Assembly (NCBI RefSeq): GCF_000023445.1
Contig: NC_012881.1
Coordinates: 377,501 to 441,500 of the forward strand
Direction: 5' to 3'
DNA: 64,000 nucleotides
Source of the DNA: Maridesulfovibrio salexigens DSM 2638
GTDB taxonomy: Bacteria; Desulfobacterota; Desulfovibrionia; Desulfovibrionales; Desulfovibrionaceae
The notes under the pieces are model-generated. The model saw only the letters and a list, made by a program, of their open reading frames with translations. It did not search any database and was not told the DNA's origin. The translations under genes and the position numbers were made by a program. Of this stretch, positions 17,294-25,094 are shown piece by piece (positions within the stretch are counted from its first letter, which is position 1; each line of letters starts with the position of its first letter).

Positions 17294-18310
17294 ATGACCG
17301 TAAAAGAAATATTGCACGTCCTTAAGGCGGATAATTCCGAAGCCTTATTTGCACAGGCCCGAGAAATCCGTAATTCCGTGTTCGGTAATGAGGTCTTTCA
17401 GCGCGGGGTGGTTGAATTCTCCAACAGGTGCCGCAAGAATTGCCATTACTGCGGTCTTCGTTGCTGCAACGGGCAGGTGGAACGTTATTCCCTTGATGCG
17501 GATTCAATCCTTTCAGCAGCCCGCTGCGCCATTGATGCGGGCTTGGGAACTGTGGTCTTGCAGTCAGGTGATGATAAGAGTCTGGACCCTGGTTTTATTG
17601 GAAAGATAGTTCAATCCATCAAGGCTTATGCCGATGTATCGGTAACCCTGTGCCTTGGTGATCATGACAGGGATACATATAAATACTGGCGTGATTGCGG
17701 AGCAGACCGCTATCTCCTAAAAATGGAGACCTTCAACAGTGAACTGCACGCCAGACTTCGTCCCGGACAGAGTGTTTCTGAACGTCTAGCCCGTTTGGAA
17801 ACATTATGCAGCCTTGGCTATGAGGCGGGGTCCGGTCTGATTACAGGCTTACCCGGCATGACCCCGGAAATTCTGGCTGAGGACTTATGGCGGCTGAGTT
17901 TATTGCCGCTGGATATGATAGCGGTGGGGCCGTTTATTCCACATCCCGATACGCCCCTTGGACGTTTCTGGGCAGGCAGCCTCGAGGAAACTTTGCGGGC
18001 GACTTCGTTGGTGCGGATCATGAATTCGAAGGTCAATATCCCGGCAACCAGTGCTTTGGATGCTTTGGTTGCAAACGGTCGGGAGCAGGGCCTTGAGGCC
18101 GGAGCCAACGTGGTTATGCCTTCAGTTACCCCGGAGTCCGTTCGTTCAGAATACAGCATCTATCCCGGTAAGAACTCATCAGTCGATTCTGTTTTGAAAA
18201 ATGTTGTCCAGATGCAGCGGAGATTGAAAATAGCGGGTTTCCATCCCTCCTCCACTCGCGGTCAGTCTCCGCTGCGGACAACAAAGGACAAGGAATGTAC
18301 CCATGCGTGA
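17294..18310 (+). CDS. hydE: [FeFe] hydrogenase maturase HydE
   Basis: 338-residue radical-SAM enzyme acting in assembly of the H-cluster diiron subsite. The motif CRKNCHYC (Cys46, 50, 53) is followed by GLRCCNG. The C-terminal part has the HydE/BioB-like layout with PFIPHPDTPLG and NVVMPSVTPESVRSEYSIYPGK. It follows hydG by 36 bases. HydF, the scaffold GTPase, is not in the window and must be encoded elsewhere. Confidence 0.93.
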   Translation: MTVKEILHVLKADNSEALFAQAREIRNSVFGNEVFQRGVVEFSNRCRKNCHYCGLRCCNGQVERYSLDADSILSAARCAIDAGLGTVVLQSGDDKSLDPGFIGKIVQSIKAYADVSVTLCLGDHDRDTYKYWRDCGADRYLLKMETFNSELHARLRPGQSVSERLARLETLCSLGYEAGSGLITGLPGMTPEILAEDLWRLSLLPLDMIAVGPFIPHPDTPLGRFWAGSLEETLRATSLVRIMNSKVNIPATSALDALVANGREQGLEAGANVVMPSVTPESVRSEYSIYPGKNSSVDSVLKNVVQMQRRLKIAGFHPSSTRGQSPLRTTKDKECTHA

Positions 18311-18342
18311 CAAAGCCTCAAGAGGCGAGCATGGATATTCAA

Positions 18343-19389
18343 TTAAAGATTGTACAAACTCATGTTCGGAGTCGGGCTTAACTGCATGTCCGGCTTGATG
18401 TGTTCCATTGCTAAACGGCGGACATCGTCCATAGTCTTTGCCGTGGCGAATTTGGCTTGCAGGCTGTGTCCAAATCGGAAATTAGCTGCAAAGTAGGCCA
18501 TGAAAAGCTTGAATCTTTTTATACCTCTGATGGGATCGAATTCCTGTTCCAAGGCTGTAGCAAGGCGTAGGATGTAGTCCTGAAAAATATTGTCGTCCGG
18601 TGTGAATCCGGTTGTCCATTGGGCAAAAATCCAAGGGCGGGCCACAGCCATGCGGCCTATGGATATTCCATCACAACCAGTTCTCTCCAGCATATTCTGA
18701 CAGTGCTGCGGTGTTGTCACATCACCATTGCCGAAGACAGGGATGGAGACCGCTTTCTTGATGTAACGTATGTGATCAATGTAGGGCGGGCGGGTTCGTT
18801 TGTCCGGGGCCACTCGCGGGTGGAAAACAAGGCAATCTGCTCCAGCAGCTTCAAGGTCTTTAGCCAGAGCCACTGCCGGTCCTATTTCCTTGGACCAGCC
18901 GGTGCGAAATTTGACAAACACCGGAATGGACACAGCTTTACGCACTGCTTCCACGATGGCAACCGCCTTTTCCGGTGTCTTAAGCAACGCTGCTCCTGCC
19001 TCGCGTTTTATCATTCCCCGTGCTGAGCAGCCCATGTTGATATCCACGCCAAAGAATCCTTCGCGCTCTACACGTTCTGCTGCAATCACCATTTCTTCCG
19101 GTTCCGCTCCCACTATTTGACATACAAGGCTGGGAAGCTCCCATTCGTGCCAACTGAAAACAGGAGAAATTCTGGGGTTTTCTGTTGGTACAGCTCTTGC
19201 GCTGCACATTTCGGTAAAGGCCAGTCCGCAGGAACCATAGTGTGCCAGCACTTGACGAAAGGCACTGTGGGTCAGTCCGGCCATAGGAGCCAGCCACAAC
19301 CTGTTGGCAATGGATTTTCCGCCAATGGTAATGGTAGTGCCGAGTTGGTCCGCCAGTTTAGGCAAGTGGGTAGTAATTGATTCGGTCAT
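18343..19389 (-). CDS. dus: tRNA-dihydrouridine synthase
   Basis: A 348-residue FMN-dependent flavoenzyme of the Dus family that reduces uridine to dihydrouridine in tRNA. Visible hallmarks are LAPMAGLTHSAFR near the start, the DINMGCSARGMIKREAGAALL catalytic loop with the conserved Cys, and GNGDVTTPQHCQNML / CDGISIGRMAVARPWIF in the phosphate-binding region of the TIM barrel. It is convergent with hydE and unrelated to the neighbouring operons. Confidence 0.92.
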   Translation of the reverse strand: MTESITTHLPKLADQLGTTITIGGKSIANRLWLAPMAGLTHSAFRQVLAHYGSCGLAFTEMCSARAVPTENPRISPVFSWHEWELPSLVCQIVGAEPEEMVIAAERVEREGFFGVDINMGCSARGMIKREAGAALLKTPEKAVAIVEAVRKAVSIPVFVKFRTGWSKEIGPAVALAKDLEAAGADCLVFHPRVAPDKRTRPPYIDHIRYIKKAVSIPVFGNGDVTTPQHCQNMLERTGCDGISIGRMAVARPWIFAQWTTGFTPDDNIFQDYILRLATALEQEFDPIRGIKRFKLFMAYFAANFRFGHSLQAKFATAKTMDDVRRLAMEHIKPDMQLSPTPNMSLYNL

Positions 19390-19526
19390 GAAATCTGTAA
19401 GACTGTTTTATAGGTGTCACGGGATGCTGACTTCCGTATCCTGTTGTTGAATATCGGGCAAGTCTTGAGCGAGTGAAAAAAATCTGTCTTCGGTGAATTC
19501 GCACACTGCTGTCAGTAGAGAATAAA

Positions 19527-19564
19527 AGAGGCCTAACAATGTGTTGAACCATTGTTAGGCCTCT
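19527..19564. terminator. Bidirectional Rho-independent terminator
   Basis: Perfect 15-bp stem AGAGGCCTAACAATG / CATTGTTAGGCCTCT with an 8-base loop, followed by TTTT on the plus strand and preceded by AAAA (U-run on the minus strand). No plus-strand gene ends just upstream, so it may insulate the dus promoter region or terminate a short unannotated RNA. Confidence 0.8.
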
Positions 19565-19609
19565 TTTTGTCCGGAAAATTTGTGTTTGTGGCCGTATAAT
19601 GACTTTTTG

Positions 19610-19638
19610 TTGACACCTATACCCCGTATGGGTATATT
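19610..19638 (+). promoter_or_regulatory. Sigma-70 promoter with CstR/CsoR-type operator in the spacer
   Basis: TTGACA (19610-19615), a 17-base spacer, then TATATT (19633-19638): a near-consensus promoter. The spacer and -10 carry a perfect 7+5+7 inverted repeat, TATACCC-CGTAT-GGGTATA (19618-19636). This fits the ATACCC-N-GGGTAT sites described for the persulfide sensor CstR and related DUF156 repressors. A bound repressor would occlude RNA polymerase. A matching regulator is encoded at 26776. Confidence 0.8.
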
Positions 19639-19729
19639 AGCGTCGAAGAGTTGGATAAAAATGTCTCTTTGCTTTCAGAAAAGGTGGGGAGATGTTATGG
19701 GTTAAGAAAATAATTTTTGGAGGTTTGTA

Positions 19730-20053
19730 ATGAATCGCAAGGTAATAGGCACTTTGATGTGTGTTCTTATGGTTCTGTCCATGGCCAGCATGGCTGCTGC
19801 TTTCGGTGACGGTAATGCGCGCAAGGGTAAATTTCTGTATCGTAAACACTGCCGCTCATGTCACGGCGCAACTGCATCCGATTTAAGTCCCAGCACCAAG
19901 ACACAGGCTGAGTGGACTGCCATGTTCTCTGATACTTCCAAGATCCCTTGTTCCTCTGATTGGAGCAAAGTCAAAGAAAAAGACATCAACGATATTTTTA
20001 CCTACCTGCATGATTATGCCAAGGATTCCCCGTCCCCGGCAAAGTGCAGCTAG
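19730..20053 (+). CDS. Periplasmic monoheme c-type cytochrome
   Basis: 107 residues. A signal peptide (about 1-24, cleaved after AAA) precedes a single heme-binding CRSCH motif. Two further Cys residues (PCSSDW, AKCS) may form a disulfide. The distal Met ligand is not certain. It is the first gene after the CstR-type promoter, with a GGAGG site before the ATG. It probably carries electrons to or from the molybdoenzyme complex downstream or acts as a sulfur-compound redox partner. Confidence 0.85.
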   Translation: MNRKVIGTLMCVLMVLSMASMAAAFGDGNARKGKFLYRKHCRSCHGATASDLSPSTKTQAEWTAMFSDTSKIPCSSDWSKVKEKDINDIFTYLHDYAKDSPSPAKCS

Positions 20054-20077
20054 TGTCTAGTTAACAGTAATATTTAT

Positions 20078-20106
20078 GTGCGGCGGAAGACCTGATTCCG
20101 CCGCAC
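20078..20106 (+). other. Intercistronic hairpin
   Basis: Perfect 11-bp stem GTGCGGCGGAA / TTCCGCCGCAC with a 7-base loop, 25 bases after the cytochrome stop codon and with no U-run. It could stabilise the cytochrome mRNA and give it higher expression than the downstream molybdoenzyme. Confidence 0.6.
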
Positions 20107-20147
20107 TAATCTAAACTCCTTTCCACTTGATCAACATGGAGGTGGAA

Positions 20148-22346
20148 GTGGCTAAAGACAAGACCAGGCTTTCCCGCCGTGACTTTTTTAAGGCCTCCGG
20201 GATGCTGGCCGCTGCCGCAGCCGGGAGTGTCCCCGCACTGGGCGGACTCGAAGCGGCGTCCGCACAGACAACTAATTCATCGGGTAAATGGGAATCGGCC
20301 TTTTCGGCCTGTGACATGTGCTTCAACAAGTGCGGCTGCATCGCCCGTGTTCAGGACGGTGTGGTCAAGAAACTTGATCCCAACCCTAAATTTTTAAAAT
20401 CCAGAGGCATGCTCTGCGCACGCGGTAATGCCGGTGTCGCACAAATGTATGCTCCTGACCGTCTCAAGTATCCCCTTCTCAGAAAGGGCGAGCGCGGTGA
20501 GGGCAAATGGCAACGCATTCCGTGGGATGAAGCCATCGATATGATGGCGGAAAAGATGCAGGACATCCGTCAGAAGTATACCCCCTGTGGGCATCTCTTT
20601 ACTGCCGGAGCCGATCTGCAATCCAAGTTTGTAGGCCGTTTTGCAGAAGTGTACGGATCATACAACGTGACTTCCCACGAATCCCTCTGCCTGCTCAGCG
20701 GGAGCCGTGCCTTTCTTGATACTTTTGGCGAAGTTCCTTTCGCTGACGTTCTCAACAGTAAGTATATCATCATGGCCGGGGCCAACCGCTTTGAAGCTCT
20801 TGTTACCCCTGATTCCATAGACCTGATGACCGCCATGCAGAAGGGCTCCAAGCTTGTGGTGCTCGACCCGCGCTATACCAAGACCGCAGCATTGGCGAAC
20901 GAATGGTATCCCATCCAGCCCGGTACGGATATGGCCTTCATGCTCGCACTGGCGCACGTCATCATTAATGAAGAGCTTTATGACAGGAAGTGGATCGCCG
21001 AGAAGACCTACGGCATTGATCAGCTTCGCGAACATGTGCAGAAATATGATCCCCGTTTTGCTGCTGAAGAGTGCGGCATTCCTGCGCAGGACATCGCACG
21101 CATAGCCCGTGAACTGGCTGCTGCCGCTCCTGCTTCCATGATTTATCCCGGTCGCCGTACTTCCGATTACAAGAATTCCACGCAGGTTCGCCGCAGCTTT
21201 GCCATTGTGAACGGTCTGCTTGGAAACTGGGACCAGCCCGGAGGGCTGCTGGCCGCACGTGAAGTGGGACTTAAAGGCGTTCCTTACGATGCTCCCTGGT
21301 ATGACGATAATCCGGATGACCGCATTGATGCCCACAAGGTGCCCATGCTGTTTGAGCATGACGGATCGTTCGTCCTTACCCGTGATGCCATACTCGAAGG
21401 TAAGCCGTATCCCATCAAAGGCTGGTTCGTATACAAGACCAATCCCATGGGAACAGCACCCAACCGTGCTAAGACCATTGAGATGTGCAACTCCATGGAA
21501 TTCATGATTGTTGTGGATATTGCCATGAGTGATACCGCATGGATGGCTGATCTCGTACTGCCGGCCCCAAGCTATCTTGAGCGGCAGGATCCGGCGTCAG
21601 GTCTTCAGGGCTCTGTTGCCTGTGCTTGTGTTGTACAGCGAGATCCGGTGGTTCCGGCTCTATATGAGTCCCGCCCGGTTTTCGATGTGCTTAAGGATGT
21701 GGCAGGAAAGCTGGAACTTGGCGAATACTTTGATTTTACCATTGAAGAGTACCGTAAGCAGCAGTTGCGCGACCTGCCCGGAGCCGCAGAAGCCTTCAGG
21801 AAAGACGGGGTCTATTACAACCCCAGTAAGGTTTACGGTATTTATGAAGACCGTGTTTACAAAACACTGAGTAAAAAGGTTGAACTTTACAACCAGCGTT
21901 ACGAAAAAATGGGCGTGGACCCAATGCCGGTTTACACTCCGCCTGCCAAGCCGCCTAAAAACAGGTTTCGCATGGTTGTGGGCCGCAGTGCATCGGTAAC
22001 CCAGACCTCATCCCAGAACAACACGGTTCTGCATCAGCTTACCGGACCGAACACTCTCTGGCTGAATACCAAGGCTGCCGACAAGCTGGGTATCAAGCCC
22101 GGAGATCTGGTCGAAGTAGCCAGTTCTGTCGGCAAGGGTGAACTCAAGGTGGAAATCACTGACGGCATTCTTGAGGATACCGTGTATATGCTTTCCGGTT
22201 TCGGCGCGTTGTCTCCGCAACTGAGCCTCATCTTCGGTGAAGGAGCCAGCATGGCTGCCGTATTGCAGGAAGGATATGATGAAATCTGCGGTAACGCGGC
22301 CCTGCATGAAACATTTGTTTCCGTAACAAGGAAGGTGGCCTCATGA
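20148..22346 (+). CDS. Phs/Psr-type molybdopterin oxidoreductase catalytic subunit
   Basis: A 732-residue bis-MGD enzyme. A GTG at 20148 is chosen because GGAGG lies 5 bases upstream; the frame is open back to a TTG at 20127. A Tat signal (LSRRDFFKASG, then Ala-rich) exports it. An N-terminal [4Fe-4S] motif CDMCFNKCGC..MLCARG is present, and SHESLCLLSGS gives a Cys Mo-ligand, as in thiosulfate (PhsA), polysulfide (PsrA) and related reductases. Downstream genes supply an iron-sulfur subunit and a cytochrome b, the PhsABC arrangement. Rhodanese neighbours support a sulfur substrate; thiosulfate, polysulfide or tetrathionate cannot be separated by eye. Confidence 0.9.
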   Translation: MAKDKTRLSRRDFFKASGMLAAAAAGSVPALGGLEAASAQTTNSSGKWESAFSACDMCFNKCGCIARVQDGVVKKLDPNPKFLKSRGMLCARGNAGVAQMYAPDRLKYPLLRKGERGEGKWQRIPWDEAIDMMAEKMQDIRQKYTPCGHLFTAGADLQSKFVGRFAEVYGSYNVTSHESLCLLSGSRAFLDTFGEVPFADVLNSKYIIMAGANRFEALVTPDSIDLMTAMQKGSKLVVLDPRYTKTAALANEWYPIQPGTDMAFMLALAHVIINEELYDRKWIAEKTYGIDQLREHVQKYDPRFAAEECGIPAQDIARIARELAAAAPASMIYPGRRTSDYKNSTQVRRSFAIVNGLLGNWDQPGGLLAAREVGLKGVPYDAPWYDDNPDDRIDAHKVPMLFEHDGSFVLTRDAILEGKPYPIKGWFVYKTNPMGTAPNRAKTIEMCNSMEFMIVVDIAMSDTAWMADLVLPAPSYLERQDPASGLQGSVACACVVQRDPVVPALYESRPVFDVLKDVAGKLELGEYFDFTIEEYRKQQLRDLPGAAEAFRKDGVYYNPSKVYGIYEDRVYKTLSKKVELYNQRYEKMGVDPMPVYTPPAKPPKNRFRMVVGRSASVTQTSSQNNTVLHQLTGPNTLWLNTKAADKLGIKPGDLVEVASSVGKGELKVEITDGILEDTVYMLSGFGALSPQLSLIFGEGASMAAVLQEGYDEICGNAALHETFVSVTRKVAS

Positions 22347-23098
22347 GTAAGACAGTACAACTCGCAATGGTCATCGATTCGTCAAAGTGCATAGATTGCA
22401 AGGGCTGCATGGCTTCCTGCAAGGTCGCCAACGATGTGCCGGACGGTCAGTGGCGTAACTGGATCAAGGCTTCCGTGCCGGACTTTGCTTCCGGCAAACC
22501 GAAGACTCATTTCCAGCCCGGCGGCTGCATGCATTGCGACAATCCCACCTGTGTTCAGGCCTGTCCCACCGGGGCGACTTTCAAAGACAAAACAGACGGC
22601 ACTGTACGCATCGACACATCACTGTGCATCGGTTGCGGCAACTGTATGCCCGCTTGTCCCTATGATGCGCGTTTCCGTAATGAAATTACCCGCAAAGCCG
22701 ATAAGTGCGATTTCTGTGCTGATCGCCGTGCGCAGGGATTGCTCCCCGCATGTGTGGACACTTGTCCCACCAAGGCCCGGGTTTTCGGTGACATAAACGA
22801 TCCCGACTCTGAAGCTTACAGACTGCTTCAGGAAAACAAGGGCAAGCTGGTCCGTGTGATCAATGCCAAGTCGGATACCAAGCCGAACATGATCTATCTC
22901 GGCGAAACCGCTCCGCTGGAATGGCCAGTGGAAGCGAGAATGCCTACTGCAATGGATGTACTGACCACCATGGTCAACCCTGTGGTTAAGACCGTGGTCG
23001 GCCTTTCAGGACTCGGAGTGGCGGTTATGCTGGGCCGTCAGCTTCTGGTCGGGTCCGATGAACATGACGACTCCCGGAGCAAGGGAGGTGATGCCTAA
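22343..23098 (+). CDS. Four-cluster ferredoxin subunit (PhsB/PsrB type)
   Basis: 251 residues with four [4Fe-4S] motifs: CIDCKGCMASC, CMHCDNPTCVQAC, CIGCGNCMPAC and CDFCADRRAQGLLPACVDTC. A C-terminal hydrophobic segment (about 212-232) follows, which probably anchors it next to the cytochrome subunit. The ATG overlaps the stop of the catalytic subunit by 4 bases and its own stop overlaps the next start by 1, so the three subunits are translationally coupled. Confidence 0.9.
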   Translation: MSKTVQLAMVIDSSKCIDCKGCMASCKVANDVPDGQWRNWIKASVPDFASGKPKTHFQPGGCMHCDNPTCVQACPTGATFKDKTDGTVRIDTSLCIGCGNCMPACPYDARFRNEITRKADKCDFCADRRAQGLLPACVDTCPTKARVFGDINDPDSEAYRLLQENKGKLVRVINAKSDTKPNMIYLGETAPLEWPVEARMPTAMDVLTTMVNPVVKTVVGLSGLGVAVMLGRQLLVGSDEHDDSRSKGGDA

Positions 23099-23817
23099 TG
23101 AGTCAGAGACAATACAAGCGGCATGACCGCTCGGACATCTTTATCCACTGGTTCAACGCAGTCTGCTGGTTCCTTTTGCTGGTAACCGGACTGGGACTTT
23201 TCGGTAACCCGGAAATTGATCCGCTTGGCTCAGGTTATCCGGCCTTTATGCGTTCATTGGTTGGCGGAGGAGGGAACCTGCTGATCATCCATGTCACCCT
23301 CGGCCTCATCTGGGCTGGTGGTCTGCTTTTGTACATGCTGATCAATTTTAAGGGAGCTGTCTTCTTTTTGAAGGAAATCTTCATGGTTGATCCGGCTCGG
23401 GACATAACCTGGATGATCCGCAAGATGATCCTTATGACCGCCGGACCTAAATTGCTGGGCAAGAATTCCGAATTGCCCGATCAGGGGTATTACAACATGG
23501 GCCAGAAGGCTTTTGCTCAGGCTTCTGTTGTGGGTGGTGTCGTGATCGTTGTGACCGGGATCATCATGTTCCTGTCCGACCAAACCTTAGGTGCGGAACA
23601 TATGGCCTTGGTCAGTTGGTCCATCACCCTGCATTACCTTGCCGTAGGTCTGGTCTTCGCAGGTCTGCTGGTACACATCTACATGGCGGCCATATCACCG
23701 GAAGAAAAGCCCGGATTCCGTTCTATGTTTACCGGACATGTTCCCGAGGATTACGCCAAGCATCACCATAAACTCTGGTACGAGCGGGTAAAAGATAACC
23801 CTTCGTCTGAAGTTTAG
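23098..23817 (+). CDS. Cytochrome b subunit (FdnI/PhsC type)
   Basis: A 239-residue membrane protein with four main helices and the paired His residues expected for b-heme ligation (DIFIHWFNAV near the start; IHVTLGLIW; LHYLAVGLVF..LVHIYMAA near the end). It belongs to the formate-dehydrogenase gamma/PhsC cytochrome b family, not the NrfD/PsrC type. It would link the menaquinone pool to the periplasmic molybdoenzyme. It starts at the last base of the ferredoxin stop codon. Confidence 0.88.
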   Translation: MSQRQYKRHDRSDIFIHWFNAVCWFLLLVTGLGLFGNPEIDPLGSGYPAFMRSLVGGGGNLLIIHVTLGLIWAGGLLLYMLINFKGAVFFLKEIFMVDPARDITWMIRKMILMTAGPKLLGKNSELPDQGYYNMGQKAFAQASVVGGVVIVVTGIIMFLSDQTLGAEHMALVSWSITLHYLAVGLVFAGLLVHIYMAAISPEEKPGFRSMFTGHVPEDYAKHHHKLWYERVKDNPSSEV

Positions 23818-23866
23818 CGCAAAAATCAAACACACAAAGCGGCGAAGCCATACTAAAAGGGGTTAA

Positions 23867-23883
23867 GGTCCCCGGCAGGGACC
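23867..23883 (+). other. Small intercistronic hairpin
   Basis: 6-bp stem GGTCCC / GGGACC with a 5-base loop in the 110-base gap between the cytochrome b and rhodanese genes. There is no U-run and read-through is expected. The rest of the gap shows only a GGGAG ribosome-binding site before 23928. Confidence 0.4.
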
Positions 23884-23927
23884 GCCGGTAGGCCGCATCA
23901 CAATAAAAAGAGCAAAGGGAGAATTAC

Positions 23928-25040
23928 ATGAGGAAAATGCAGTTTTTCAAGGTAGTGGTACTGGCACTGTGTCTGGCGTTCATAGCTGCACCGGCCATGG
24001 CTAAGGAAGTTGTCCCCAAGAGTAAGATGCAGGACTGGATGTACAAGGACATGGTTGATACCGACTTTGTTGCCAAGTACGCCAAAATGCCCAAACCTGA
24101 AGGCGTGATGATCATTGATTCCCGTCCTTACAAGGGCAAGTATATCCTTGGATATATTCCTACTGCTGTCTCCATTCCGGATTCAAAATTTGACGAGATG
24201 ACCGACAAGCTGCCTAAAGACAAAAACACCCTGCTCATTTTTTATTGTCAGGGCCTTAAATGCAAATTGAGCCACAAGTCAGCTAAGAAAGCTGTAAAGC
24301 TTGGCTATAAAAACGTAAAAGTATACCCCTATGGGTACCCCGGCTGGATGAAATCCGGTCGCTATGGCGGTATCGGCCTTGAAACTGTTGCCGAGATGAT
24401 GGCTAACGGCGACCCTTACATGCTGATCGATGCCCGTCCGACCAAGAAGTTTCTGGCAGGTTCCATTCCGTCAGCTATCTCCATTCCCGATTCCAAATGG
24501 GCTAAGCGCACCGGCCTGCTGCCCGCAGATAAGAAAAACACCAAGCTTATCTACTTCTGCGGTGGTTATAAGTGCAAGCTGAGTCATAAGTCTGCCATCC
24601 GTGCAATGGGCATCGGCTATAAAAACGTGCATGTTGCCGAAGCAGGATATCCTGGTTGGAAGAAAATGTTCGGTGCATCCGGTGCTGTTGAAGTTAAGTC
24701 CGGCGGCGAAGAAGGCAGCATCGATATTGAGCAGTTCAAGAAGATTGTTGCTGAAAATCCGAACTCAATCATGTTGATCGATGTTCGTGATGCTGATGAA
24801 TACGCGCAGGGCCATATTCCCAGTGCTGTGAATATGTCAGTGGACATGCTTGAGAAGAAGATAAAGACACTCCCCGCTGACAAGCCCATCGTGTTTGTAT
24901 GTACAACCGGAGCACGCAGCGGCGAAGCTTACTACATGACCTTGGACATGCGTCCTGATATTAAGAAAGTATATTACCTTGAAGCTGAAACCGATTTCCA
25001 TAAGGACGGTTCCTTCACAATTCATACCCCCAAAAAATAG
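23928..25040 (+). CDS. Periplasmic three-domain rhodanese
   Basis: 370 residues. A signal peptide (about 1-25) is followed by three rhodanese domains. Domains 1 and 2 are recent duplicates with active-site loops YCQGLKCKLSHKSA (Cys107, Cys112) and FCGGYKCKLSHKSA (Cys211, Cys216), a CxxxxC pattern. Domain 3 has a classical CTTGARSG loop. The enzyme would transfer sulfane sulfur in the periplasm next to the Phs/Psr-type reductase. The paired-Cys loop suggests a persulfide/disulfide relay and is the direct template for the selenocysteine version in the next gene. Confidence 0.88.
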   Translation: MRKMQFFKVVVLALCLAFIAAPAMAKEVVPKSKMQDWMYKDMVDTDFVAKYAKMPKPEGVMIIDSRPYKGKYILGYIPTAVSIPDSKFDEMTDKLPKDKNTLLIFYCQGLKCKLSHKSAKKAVKLGYKNVKVYPYGYPGWMKSGRYGGIGLETVAEMMANGDPYMLIDARPTKKFLAGSIPSAISIPDSKWAKRTGLLPADKKNTKLIYFCGGYKCKLSHKSAIRAMGIGYKNVHVAEAGYPGWKKMFGASGAVEVKSGGEEGSIDIEQFKKIVAENPNSIMLIDVRDADEYAQGHIPSAVNMSVDMLEKKIKTLPADKPIVFVCTTGARSGEAYYMTLDMRPDIKKVYYLEAETDFHKDGSFTIHTPKK

Positions 25041-25042
25041 TC

Positions 25043-25082
25043 AGTAGTCTGGGCCGGGACTTAGGTCCCGGCCCAGACTACT
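25043..25082 (+). other. 18-bp perfect hairpin between rhodanese genes
   Basis: Perfect 18-bp inverted repeat (25043-25060 / 25065-25082) with a TTAG loop, starting 2 bases after the stop codon of the three-domain rhodanese and lying 12 bases before the next start codon. No U-run follows. Such a stable structure should stall 3' exonucleases or attenuate transcription into the downstream rhodanese gene. Confidence 0.7.
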
Positions 25083-25094
25083 TCGGGAGTAGCA

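Larger units (their letters stand above)
19390..19729. other. Intergenic region between dus and the sulfur island
   Basis: 340 bases without a gene. It contains an orphan bidirectional terminator (19527-19564), the sigma-70 promoter of the sulfur island (19610-19638) with an embedded CsoR/CstR-type operator, and about 90 bases of untranslated leader ending in a strong GGAGG ribosome-binding site for the cytochrome gene. Confidence 0.7.

Noticed and set aside
18303-18345. Possible short gene starting right after hydE.
   Set aside because: No ribosome-binding site, no recognisable product, and it runs into the dus gene on the other strand.
20658-21359. 233-residue open frame on the minus strand.
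   Set aside because: Antisense to the Phs/Psr-type molybdoenzyme; composition is that of a shadow frame.
24322-24338. A second TATACCCC-TAT-GGGTA element resembling the CstR operator.
   Set aside because: It lies inside the three-domain rhodanese gene and is explained by codons for Val-Tyr-Pro-Tyr-Gly-Tyr-Pro. Its spacing is 4 rather than 5 and the right arm is incomplete.
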